A stretch of DNA of 64,000 bases from assembly GCA_050789255.1 (NCBI GenBank), contig JBOZRQ010000007.1, forward strand, positions 124,001 to 188,000. The letters run 5' to 3'. How positions within the stretch are numbered: the first letter of the stretch is position 1; every line of letters begins with the position of its first letter. The notes beneath the pieces are model-generated. The model saw nothing but the letters and a program-made list of their open reading frames with translations. It ran no database searches and was not told the origin of the DNA. Made by a program: the position numbers and the translations under genes. The stretch is from JBOZRQ01 sp050789255. Its GTDB lineage: Bacteria; Bacillota; Sulfobacillia; Symbiobacteriales; Symbiobacteriaceae. Shown here in pieces: positions 49,767 to 57,353 of this stretch.

Positions 49767-50240
49767 CTATTTGATGCGGATAATTTCGTACTTGATGGTT
49801 CCGTCGGGCGCATCGACCTCGACGACGGTCCCGACCTTCTGGCCCATAATCGCCCGGCCGACCGGGGACTCGTTGGAGATCCGATTCTCCGTAGGGTTGG
49901 CCTCAAGTGTGCCGACTATGCTGTACTCGAGATCGTCGCCGTACTCCAGGTCCCGTAACACCACCGAGGAGCCCAGGGTAACTACCCCCCGGCCCTCAGC
50001 CGGTTCATCAATGACACGGGCGTTGCGCAACGTCTTCTCCAGGACCAGGATGCGGCCTTCAATAAACGCCTGTTCGTTCTTGGCGTCCTCGTACTCCGAG
50101 TTCTCCGAGATGTCGCCGTACTCTCGCGCTTGCTTGATCCGCTCAGCCACCTCCAGCCGTTTCACCGTGCGGAGATGAATGAGCTCCTGTTCCAACTGCT
50201 TCAGCCCCTCGAGCGAGAGGAGGACTTCCTTCTCGGACAC
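49767..50240 (-). CDS. greA: transcription elongation factor GreA
   Basis: A 157-residue cleavage factor that rescues backtracked RNA polymerase. The N-terminal coiled coil carries the acidic tip DISENSEYEDAKNEQ (about 43-57), and the C-terminal FKBP-like domain ends the family with SPVGRAIMGQKVG. Start GTG 50240, with AAGGAG 9 nt upstream. It has a perfect promoter about 180 bp upstream and its own terminator. Confidence 0.97.
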   Translation of the reverse strand: MSEKEVLLSLEGLKQLEQELIHLRTVKRLEVAERIKQAREYGDISENSEYEDAKNEQAFIEGRILVLEKTLRNARVIDEPAEGRGVVTLGSSVVLRDLEYGDDLEYSIVGTLEANPTENRISNESPVGRAIMGQKVGTVVEVDAPDGTIKYEIIRIK

Positions 50241-50366
50241 TTATGCTCTCTCCTTTGATGGCCAACTCCACCTGGTGCGTCAGCGAAATCGTAGACCTAT
50301 TGGAGCATATGAGAAGCGGTCCCGAGGGATTCCGCCAACTACGGCGCACCGATGGCCACGATACGG

Positions 50367-50403
50367 TACAAGCACTGCAGGACTTAGCCTTGCAGTGCTT
50401 GCT
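50367..50403 (-). other. hairpin in the greA leader
   Basis: CAAGCACTGCA...TGCAGTGCTTG, an 11-bp stem near the 5' end of the greA mRNA, followed by about 130 nt before the start codon. It may stabilise the transcript. The rest of the 50241-50568 gap shows no gene. Confidence 0.6.
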
Positions 50404-50424
50404 AGCTGTTCGTTTGACTATCTA

Positions 50425-50453
50425 ATTATATTGTCCTCTTAAAACTCTGTCAA
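50425..50453 (-). promoter_or_regulatory. perfect consensus promoter of greA
   Basis: TTGACA (50448-50453), 17 bp, TATAAT (50425-50430). Confidence 0.92.
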
Positions 50454-50568
50454 CAAAACCTTCTGAAGCTTTTATGTTCTTGGCTCTGGTCTGCCGGTCG
50501 TTGCGGGTCAAACGGCCCGATGCTAAACTTCAGCTGTACAGTAATCTTATACATGAAGGAGCTACCGC

Positions 50569-51942
50569 ATGAATCCCTCTCCGGCCACGGCACCCCCTCA
50601 ATTGGGGGCGTCCCGGTGGGACCTGCGCAAGCAGATCTTGCGACTGGCCATCCCGGTGGTGGCAGAACAGGTTCTTACCACGCTGACCAACATCGTCGAT
50701 ATGATCATGGTGGGGCGTCTGGGCGCCGAAGCGGTGGCCGCGGTGGGCCTGTCCAACCAGCCCTTGTTTCTCTCCATGGCCATCTTCATGGGCATCGGCA
50801 CCGGCACCACCGCACTGGTCGCCCGCTATACGGGCGCCCAGGAGCCGGACACCGTGGAGTCCATCACCCGGCAGTCCTTCTGGATGGCCCTGGCCTCGGC
50901 GGTGGTGGTGGCGCTCGGTTACTTTGCGCTGGCGCCGCAGATCATGCACGTGATGGGCGCCGAACCCGCGGTAGAGCCGCTGGGCACCGCCTTTCTGCGC
51001 TGGTCGTCGCTCGGTTACGTCGCCATGCAGTGGTCTCAGGTAATGAACGGCGCCGTGCGCGGCCGGGGCGACACGGTAACCCCCTTCTACATTGGCGTGG
51101 GCGTCAACATCATCAACGTAATTCTGGGCTACTCCCTGATCTACGGCCACCTGGGCCTGCCGGCCTTGGGGGTCCAAGGCTCCGCCATCGGGACCTCCAT
51201 CGCTCGCAGCGTGGGCGCCCTCGCACTCCTGGTGATCCTGGTGCGCAGCAAGCACTCCGTGCGCCTGCGGTTGAGCACCTTGTTCCGGCTGGACTGCAGC
51301 GTAATGTGGCGCGTGCTGCGAATCGGGCTTCCTGCCAGTGGTGAGCGGGCTTTGCAGAGCCTGGGCATGATCTTCTTCACTCGGGTGGTATCGTCGCTGG
51401 GGACCATCTCCATGGCTGCCCACCAGATTGCCGTAAACGCCGAGTCCATCTCCTACATGCCGGCAATCGGTCTGGCGACGGCAGGCACGTCGCTGGTCGG
51501 TCAGCGGCTGGGCGCCCGCAACGACCAGGGCGCCGGCGAGGTGGCCATGGAAACCCTGCGGATTACAGCGGTGGCCATGGCGGCCATGAGCTTGGTTTTC
51601 TTCTTCCTCGGGAAGCCATACGTCTCGCTCTACACATCAGATCCGGTCGTGCGGGACCTCGGCGCCCACATGCTGGCGATTGCAGCTGCCGCCCAGGTGC
51701 CCATGGGGCTGTCCTTCGCAATCAGCGGCGCCCTTCGAGGGGCCGGCGACACGGTCCCCATGATGATCGTCACCTTCCTGGGCGTGTGGTTCGTGCGGCT
51801 CTCCATCACCAGCGGACTGATCTTCCTCGGCGGCTGGGGACTGGCTGCCGCCTGGACCTCGATGTTCTTTGACTGGTCCTTCCGGAGCGGGTTTGCCTAC
51901 CTGCGCTTCCGTTCCGGGAACTGGCGCCGGATTCGGCTCTAA
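50569..51942 (+). CDS. MATE-family multidrug efflux protein
   Basis: A 457-residue membrane protein with about 12 helices in two related halves, starting at ATG 50569 with GAAGGAG 7 nt upstream. MATE signatures are present: RLAIPVVAEQVLTTLTNIVD near the start and a repeat in the second half (RVLRIGLPASGERALQSLGM), plus GAAFFLRWSSLGYV-type and GALRGAGDT segments. It is probably a Na+- or H+-coupled exporter; substrate unknown. Confidence 0.94.
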   Translation: MNPSPATAPPQLGASRWDLRKQILRLAIPVVAEQVLTTLTNIVDMIMVGRLGAEAVAAVGLSNQPLFLSMAIFMGIGTGTTALVARYTGAQEPDTVESITRQSFWMALASAVVVALGYFALAPQIMHVMGAEPAVEPLGTAFLRWSSLGYVAMQWSQVMNGAVRGRGDTVTPFYIGVGVNIINVILGYSLIYGHLGLPALGVQGSAIGTSIARSVGALALLVILVRSKHSVRLRLSTLFRLDCSVMWRVLRIGLPASGERALQSLGMIFFTRVVSSLGTISMAAHQIAVNAESISYMPAIGLATAGTSLVGQRLGARNDQGAGEVAMETLRITAVAMAAMSLVFFFLGKPYVSLYTSDPVVRDLGAHMLAIAAAAQVPMGLSFAISGALRGAGDTVPMMIVTFLGVWFVRLSITSGLIFLGGWGLAAAWTSMFFDWSFRSGFAYLRFRSGNWRRIRL

Positions 51943-51946
51943 GAAA

Positions 51947-51980
51947 AAGGACTCCCCGCCACCGTCGCGGGGAGTCCTTT
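51947..51980. terminator. bidirectional terminator
   Basis: AAAGGACTCCCCGC-CACCGTC-GCGGGGAGTCCTTT between MATE and dusB. Confidence 0.88.
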
Positions 51981-51986
51981 GTTGTC

Positions 51987-53066
51987 TCAACAACTCTCTT
52001 CGCTGAAGGCGTCGCAGGACTGGGGCATCTCCTCGGTCAGGTCATCGCCGCCGTCGGCGGCGCCCCGGTGGCTGAGGGTCCGCTCCAGGAAGTTCAGGAG
52101 CTCCGCCCGCATCGCCTCAGGTGTCTCCGTGGTGTTGATGCGCGCCCGGGCCTCGGCAGAGCCCCAGAGGCCCTTCAGGTACCAGGCGGCGTGTTTGCGC
52201 ATCTCCCGCACGGCGAGGTACTCCCCGCGGTAGGCGATCATCATTTCCAGGTGACGCAGGGCCGTGGCGACCCGCTCGTTGGCGTCGGGCTCGGGGAGGA
52301 GTTCCCCCGTCTCCAGGTAGTGGGCCGTGCGCCGGAAGATCCAGGGGTTCCCCATGGCGCCCCGCCCGATGGCAAGGCCGGCGCAGCCGCTGGTCTTCAG
52401 ACGCATCGCCGCCTGCTCGGGGCTGGTGACATCGCCGTTTCCCAAGACGGGGACCTTAACGGCAGCGGCCACCTGAGCAATAACATCCCAGTCGGCGTTG
52501 CCCGAGTAGTGTTGCTCGCGGGTGCGGCCGTGCACGGTCAGCATCTGGGCGCCCACCGACTCGACCCGCCGAGCAATATCCACCGCGTTGATGGTGCTGG
52601 CGTCCCAGCCAATGCGGATCTTGACCGTGACGGGCACCGGCGCCACGGCCTTCACGACCTGCGCCACGATCTCCTGGGCCAGCTCGGGCTCCTTTAGCAG
52701 TGAGGAACCGCCCCGCCCCTTCGTAACCTTTGGCGCAGGGCAGCCCATGTTAATATCGACAAAGTCGGGGCTCTGCAGTTCGACCACCCGCACGGCGGCC
52801 TGGGCCATGGTCTCCGGCTCGGCGCCGAAGATCTGGATCCCCGCCGGACGCTCCTCGTCCAGGAGTTCGATCATCTCCTGGGTGCGTTTGCTGTCATGCA
52901 GAATCGCCTTATCGCTTACGAACTCGGTGACGACGAGGCCACAGCCCTTTTCCTTGCAAAGCAGCCGGAACGGCCAATTCGTGACCCCGGCCATGGGGGC
53001 CAGCCCGACGGGATGTTTTATGGTAAAGGACCCGACCTGAATCGGTTTGATAATCGGCCCGCGCAT
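51987..53066 (-). CDS. dusB: tRNA-dihydrouridine synthase DusB-like
   Basis: FMN enzyme that reduces uridines in the tRNA D loop. From ATG 53066 (GGGAGG 8 nt upstream) 359 residues. TIM-barrel motifs: LAPMAGVTNWPFR near the N-terminus, VDINMGCPAPKVTKGRGGS with the catalytic Cys, LTVHGRTREQHYSG and GNGDVTSPEQAA. It belongs to the DusB group common in Bacillota. The C-terminal tail of about 40 residues is acidic. Confidence 0.94.
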   Translation of the reverse strand: MRGPIIKPIQVGSFTIKHPVGLAPMAGVTNWPFRLLCKEKGCGLVVTEFVSDKAILHDSKRTQEMIELLDEERPAGIQIFGAEPETMAQAAVRVVELQSPDFVDINMGCPAPKVTKGRGGSSLLKEPELAQEIVAQVVKAVAPVPVTVKIRIGWDASTINAVDIARRVESVGAQMLTVHGRTREQHYSGNADWDVIAQVAAAVKVPVLGNGDVTSPEQAAMRLKTSGCAGLAIGRGAMGNPWIFRRTAHYLETGELLPEPDANERVATALRHLEMMIAYRGEYLAVREMRKHAAWYLKGLWGSAEARARINTTETPEAMRAELLNFLERTLSHRGAADGGDDLTEEMPQSCDAFSEESC

Positions 53067-53103
53067 GGCGCACACCTCCCGGCCTGCACTTGGAACGATG
53101 CTT

Positions 53104-53132
53104 ATTATACCCAGATCGCGCCCGGCGGTCTA
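53104..53132 (-). promoter_or_regulatory. promoter of dusB
   Basis: TAGACC (53127-53132), 17 bp, TATAAT (53104-53109). Confidence 0.65.
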
Positions 53133-53258
53133 CGTAAGTCGGAACGAATCAAACCATCGCATTTTGACGGCTTGGCAAGCAGCCTGCGGAGCGGGTAGAA
53201 GCAGAAGCCAGGCGCCTGGCCGACTGGTGCGGCTTGGAGCGCCTGGCCTTTGAGGTAG

Positions 53259-54734
53259 CTACACCAGCGGAAACGTAACCCCCATGGACCATCCGAGCAA
53301 GAGCGCTGAGAAAGTGGCGATGGCCGCCGGGCTGTAGTTCCAGCGCCTGAGCACCAACCCCAGCAGTTCCAGGCCCACCAGGAGCACCAGGGCGACCGGG
53401 GTGACCAGCGCCAGGAAGGCCGGCGGGTTCGGCAGCGCAGCGGCGCCCAGCCAGGTCCCGACGAGCACCAGCTTGCCTGCGAGACCCACAACAGCTGCCA
53501 GCCAGGGGTTGGAGCCATTCACTACCGCACGCTTGAGCCCCTCCTCCTGCACGAAGTAAGGCCACAGTGCCACCGCCAGCAGCAGTATTGGCACGAACCT
53601 GGGCCCGACGGGGATGAAGTGGCTCACATTCATGTGCAGGACTGTACCGACTGCACCGATGAAACCCACGAATACGGCGACCCCACGAAGCATGGCGAAC
53701 GGCAGCGAATCGGCGCCCAACGTGATCGGGTGCCCATAGTCCCGGGGCCAGATCAAGCGCAGGGCCAACAGTACGAGGGCCATAATCAAGTGATACGGAA
53801 TGACATAATCGACGACGGCGACACCGATCCAGGGAATGCGGATATAGACGGAACCAAGTACAGCGGTCAGCGCAGCGATGGCCAATACTACCAGGCCCAT
53901 TCCCGCCCCCGTCCGCACCACCGCTCCCCCGCCACCTCGACTGGCGGGCGGCGCCAGAATCGCTGCGCCCGAAAGCGCCGCACCCACTGCGGCACACAGG
54001 CCCACTACGATTAGCCACCAAGTCGCCGCAGGCGCACGGTTCTCCGGCGCCGTGGTACCGAACCCCTTATGAATCCAGGCGGCCGCCTGATCGATGACGG
54101 CGCCCGAGTATACAACAGTGATGTGGTTCTTGCCCTCCACGGTCTGAGCGGGGCGAGCCATAGCTGCGACAACCCGCTGAATCCCTTCGGGATCCCTCGC
54201 GGCAACCAGGTTCAGCAGGTTGGACGGCTTTCCCGCCGGCAGCGTTACCGCCGTTGGGGTGGAGATCGCGACCGTGGCCGCCACCCGATCGTCGGCAGAC
54301 GCAGCAGTCAGCACGGTTGTCGCACCCATGGAGTGGCCCACCAGGGCTATGCGGCCCGGCTTGGCCCTCCCCTGTCGAACCAGCTCGTCGACAAGGCCCG
54401 TCAGGTTGCGGCCCAGAGGATTCTCCGGGCCAGCCTCGCGCCAGGTTGGGAGCGAGTCGGTGCTTTGCCCATGACCAGGCTGGTCGAATATGTAGGTATC
54501 GAAACCCTGGCTGGCCAAGGCGTATCCCCACTGGCGCATCATGACGCGGTTGGCGGAGAAGCCGTGCGCCACCAGTACGGTCCCTGCGGACTGGCCAGTC
54601 GGCCCGTAATGGTCGACGGCGCTTCCCGCAAGCGTCTCCGGCGTTACGGAGATATCCCCTTGCTGACGCCGGATCAGCAACTGGGTGGTGAGGAGAACGG
54701 AAAGGCTGAGAGCCAAGGCCAAGACCTTGCGCAT
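53259..54734 (-). CDS. alpha/beta hydrolase fused to a multi-helix membrane domain
   Basis: A 491-residue protein. It has an N-terminal anchor (5-20) and an extracytoplasmic or membrane-proximal alpha/beta-hydrolase (about 40-225) with oxyanion HGFS (57-60), FDQPGHGQS and nucleophile elbow GHSMGAT (Ser135). The catalytic His is probably in EGKNHITVV. Residues 240-490 contain seven to eight membrane helices. The enzyme-membrane fusion is of unknown substrate; lipid or wall precursor hydrolysis is only a guess. Confidence 0.85.
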   Translation of the reverse strand: MRKVLALALSLSVLLTTQLLIRRQQGDISVTPETLAGSAVDHYGPTGQSAGTVLVAHGFSANRVMMRQWGYALASQGFDTYIFDQPGHGQSTDSLPTWREAGPENPLGRNLTGLVDELVRQGRAKPGRIALVGHSMGATTVLTAASADDRVAATVAISTPTAVTLPAGKPSNLLNLVAARDPEGIQRVVAAMARPAQTVEGKNHITVVYSGAVIDQAAAWIHKGFGTTAPENRAPAATWWLIVVGLCAAVGAALSGAAILAPPASRGGGGAVVRTGAGMGLVVLAIAALTAVLGSVYIRIPWIGVAVVDYVIPYHLIMALVLLALRLIWPRDYGHPITLGADSLPFAMLRGVAVFVGFIGAVGTVLHMNVSHFIPVGPRFVPILLLAVALWPYFVQEEGLKRAVVNGSNPWLAAVVGLAGKLVLVGTWLGAAALPNPPAFLALVTPVALVLLVGLELLGLVLRRWNYSPAAIATFSALLLGWSMGVTFPLV

Positions 54735-54812
54735 GCGGTTAGTCCTCCGACGGGTGAAGTAAAGAGCTGCTCGTTATGCCCATCACGCCTATTGTAAAGC
54801 GAATTCTGTGGA

Positions 54813-54842
54813 TTGCCTACGTGGAAATCCGTTTGCTACGAT
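54813..54842 (+). promoter_or_regulatory. promoter of the UPF0173 gene
   Basis: TTGCCT (54813-54818), 18 bp, TACGAT (54837-54842), 35 bp before the start codon. Confidence 0.65.
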
Positions 54843-54877
54843 AAAAGAAGAGACTGTTGCTCAAGGGGGAACTGGTC

Positions 54878-55552
54878 ATGCACCTTCGATTCTTGGGCCA
54901 TGCAGCGGTTGAGGTGGTATCCGGCGGGACCAACCTGCTGATCGATCCTTTCATTACAGGGAACCCTGTCTGTCCCGTGAAGGCTGACGAGCTCAATCCA
55001 AACTACATCCTGGTTACTCACTTTCACGGCGACCACGTCGGCGATACCGCAGCCATCGCCAAGCGGACCGGAGCCACGGTGATTACCACAGCCGAGGGCG
55101 CCCAGGATCTAGGTTCCAAGGGAGTCAAAGTCCATGGCATGGCTCTGGGCGGCACGCACGAGTTCGACTTCGGCATGGTCCGGGTCACCATGGCCTTCCA
55201 CGGGTCCGGGATAGCCGGCGGGCATGCGGCGGGCTTCGTGGTGCACATAGGCGGCAAGCGAATCTACCATGCCGGTGACACCGCCCTCTTCAGCGACATG
55301 AGGCTCCTGAATGGCGTGATTGAAGAGCCGGGCATTGATGTCGCCCTGCTGCCAATCGGAGACAACTACACGATGGGTCCCCGGGACGCGGCCATCGCTG
55401 CTGAGTGGATCGGCGCGAAGGTCGTGATCCCCATCCACTGGGGCACCTTCCCCGTACTGCTGCGAGACCCGGGCGAATTCGTCACCCGGGTGCAGAAGAC
55501 GGGCGCCGCCAAACCCGTGGTCCTCCACCCTGGCGACGTCTACGAACTCTAA
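54878..55552 (+). CDS. UPF0173 metal-dependent hydrolase
   Basis: A 224-residue metallo-beta-lactamase-fold protein from ATG 54878 (GGGGG 8 nt upstream). The zinc motif is HFHGDHVGD (His48, His50, Asp52, His53), with further ligands in YHAGDTALF and PIHWGTFP. Close in size and order to UPF0173 hydrolases, whose natural substrate is unknown. Monocistronic with its own terminator. Confidence 0.92.
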   Translation: MHLRFLGHAAVEVVSGGTNLLIDPFITGNPVCPVKADELNPNYILVTHFHGDHVGDTAAIAKRTGATVITTAEGAQDLGSKGVKVHGMALGGTHEFDFGMVRVTMAFHGSGIAGGHAAGFVVHIGGKRIYHAGDTALFSDMRLLNGVIEEPGIDVALLPIGDNYTMGPRDAAIAAEWIGAKVVIPIHWGTFPVLLRDPGEFVTRVQKTGAAKPVVLHPGDVYEL

Positions 55553-55560
55553 ACAGATAG

Positions 55561-55590
55561 AAGGCCTCCCGTGCGTCGGGAGGCCTTCGC
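55561..55590. terminator. bidirectional terminator
   Basis: AAGGCCTCCCG-TGCG-TCGGGAGGCCTT. Confidence 0.85.
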
Positions 55591-55631
55591 TATACTCCTG
55601 GAGGGCAACTCTCGCTTCCAAGCAACCTTCC

Positions 55632-56516
55632 TTATCTGATGGCAAGGGTCGGTACCGGCAGGGCGCCGGGGTAAAAGGCCACCGCGATCGCATCCGGACC
55701 CACATGGGCGCCCAGGCTGGGGTTGGCCCTGAGCGTCTCCACCCAGTGACACTTGAGCCGGCCTCGGAACTCCTCAGCCATCCAAGCCACCTCGTTCGGG
55801 CAGTCGCCGTGCATGATCATGATGCTGGCCTCGCCGCTCTCACCGATTCGCTCGACCACCATGTCGACCACCTGGCTGACGGCGCCCTTCCAAGACCGGG
55901 CACGGCCTACCGGGGTGTAAATGCCCGCCGGCTTTTCCACGGTAATGATCGGGCGAACGCCCAGGAGGGCGCCCATGAAGCCGGCGACCTTGCCGATGCG
56001 GCCGCCACGCCGCAGGTAGTCAAGCTTGTCGATGGTAAAGAACATGTCGGCCTTCTCGTGCACAGCCTTGGCTCGCTCGATGGCCTCATCCGGCGAGACG
56101 CCGTTGTTGATCGCATCAGCCACCATCAGAACCTGCATGGCCATGGCGCCCGAGAGCGTGCCCGTGTCCACAATGCGAATGTCGAGGTCCGGCAGCAACT
56201 CCTTGGCGGCCGTGGCGCTGCGAATCGAACCGCTCAACCCGCCCGACAGGTGCATGGAGATGATCGGAAGTCCCGCCTCGGCAGCCTCCTGATACGCCTT
56301 CAGGTAGTCGCCGGTGGAGGGCTGGGAGGTCTGGGGGGACTCCCCCGTCTCCCGCAGGCGAAGGAAGAACTCGTCCGGGGTGATGTCCACGCCGCTGGTA
56401 TACTCCTGATCGCCGAACCGGACCACGAGCGGGATCAGACGCAAACCGAGCTGGTCGGCAAAACCCTTGGGAAGGTCAACCCCGCCATCCACGATGACGA
56501 CGGCCGAAGGACGCAT
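55632..56516 (-). CDS. DegV-family fatty-acid-binding protein
   Basis: A 294-residue DegV/FakB-like protein from ATG 56516 (GGAGG 10 nt upstream). Family marks: VIVDGGVDLPKGF at the N-terminus, TSQPSTGDYLKAYQ and HLSGGLSGSIRSA, which line the fatty-acid pocket, and DKLDYLRRGGRIG. FakB partners of the fatty acid kinase FakA present acyl chains for phosphorylation. No fakA is adjacent. Substrate chain cannot be told. Confidence 0.92.
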   Translation of the reverse strand: MRPSAVVIVDGGVDLPKGFADQLGLRLIPLVVRFGDQEYTSGVDITPDEFFLRLRETGESPQTSQPSTGDYLKAYQEAAEAGLPIISMHLSGGLSGSIRSATAAKELLPDLDIRIVDTGTLSGAMAMQVLMVADAINNGVSPDEAIERAKAVHEKADMFFTIDKLDYLRRGGRIGKVAGFMGALLGVRPIITVEKPAGIYTPVGRARSWKGAVSQVVDMVVERIGESGEASIMIMHGDCPNEVAWMAEEFRGRLKCHWVETLRANPSLGAHVGPDAIAVAFYPGALPVPTLAIR

Positions 56517-56623
56517 AGGTAAGGCACCTCCAGAGATCAAAAACCTGTCAATCCTGGCTATACTTCATAGTAGCTTTCCCCAAGAAGGTCCACATCTTCC
56601 CGTGGACTGATTGCGGGACATGG

Positions 56624-56652
56624 AAAAGCGACCGCCCGAGTGGACGGTCGCT
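56624..56652 (-). terminator. terminator of the two-component operon
   Basis: AGCGACCGTCC-ACTC-GGGCGGTCGCT then TTTTCC on minus. Confidence 0.85.
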
Positions 56653-56684
56653 ATGCCTACAGATATGGACCAATCGATCGGACG

Positions 56685-57350
56685 CTAGACCAGGTCTAGC
56701 TCCTGAGCAATCAACACCGCTTGAACGCGGTCTCTGGCGCCAAGCTTGCTAAAGATGGCCCGCACATGGTGCTTCACCGTGCCAAGACCAATGTAGAGCT
56801 TCTCGGCGATGTCCTGGTTCGTGGCGCCGGAGGCCATCAGCCTGAGCACCTCGGTCTCCCGATCGGTCAGCGGCTCGGTCAACGGCTGGGCCTTGGGCTT
56901 GGTGCCGGCCACGCTGGAAAGCCGGCTAAACTCCTTCAGGAGCCGGGAGGTGATCTGCGGCTGCAGCATCGCCTCACCGCCGGCCACCGTACGGATTGCC
57001 TGCGAGAGCTCGTCCAGCTCCGCATCCTTCAGCAGGTAGCCCTTCGCCCCCGCCGCCAACCCCTCGAAGATATACTCATCGTCATCAAAGGTGGTCAGGA
57101 CAATGATCGCCGCACGAGAGCCGCTACGCACCAACTCGCGCGTCGCCGCCACCCCGTCCATGATCGGCATACGCACATCCATGAGAATCACGTCGGGGTC
57201 GAGCCTGGCCGCCGCTTCGATCGCCTGCTGGCCGTTGTCGGCCTCGCCCACTACGGTCATGTCGGGGTTGCGGTTCAACAGGCCCGCCAGCCCCCGGCGC
57301 AACATGGACTGATCATCGACCATCAGAATCCGGATCTTTTCTCCGCTCAT
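56685..57350 (-). CDS. NarL/FixJ-type response regulator
   Basis: A 221-residue regulator. Receiver domain (1-125): acidic pair Asp12-Asp13, phosphorylation site Asp58 in ILMDVRMPIMDG, and Thr/Lys switch residues in LTTF and LLKDAE. A LuxR-type helix-turn-helix (about 155-215) reads LTDRETEVLRLMASGATNQDIAEKL. It lies 4 nt after the kinase gene and is its partner. Confidence 0.95.
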   Translation of the reverse strand: MSGEKIRILMVDDQSMLRRGLAGLLNRNPDMTVVGEADNGQQAIEAAARLDPDVILMDVRMPIMDGVAATRELVRSGSRAAIIVLTTFDDDEYIFEGLAAGAKGYLLKDAELDELSQAIRTVAGGEAMLQPQITSRLLKEFSRLSSVAGTKPKAQPLTEPLTDRETEVLRLMASGATNQDIAEKLYIGLGTVKHHVRAIFSKLGARDRVQAVLIAQELDLV

Positions 57351-57353
57351 CCG

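Noticed and set aside
53149..54021. 290-codon minus frame overlapping the alpha/beta hydrolase gene
   Set aside because: Alternate-frame shadow; the membrane helices and hydrolase motifs are in the 53259-54734 frame.
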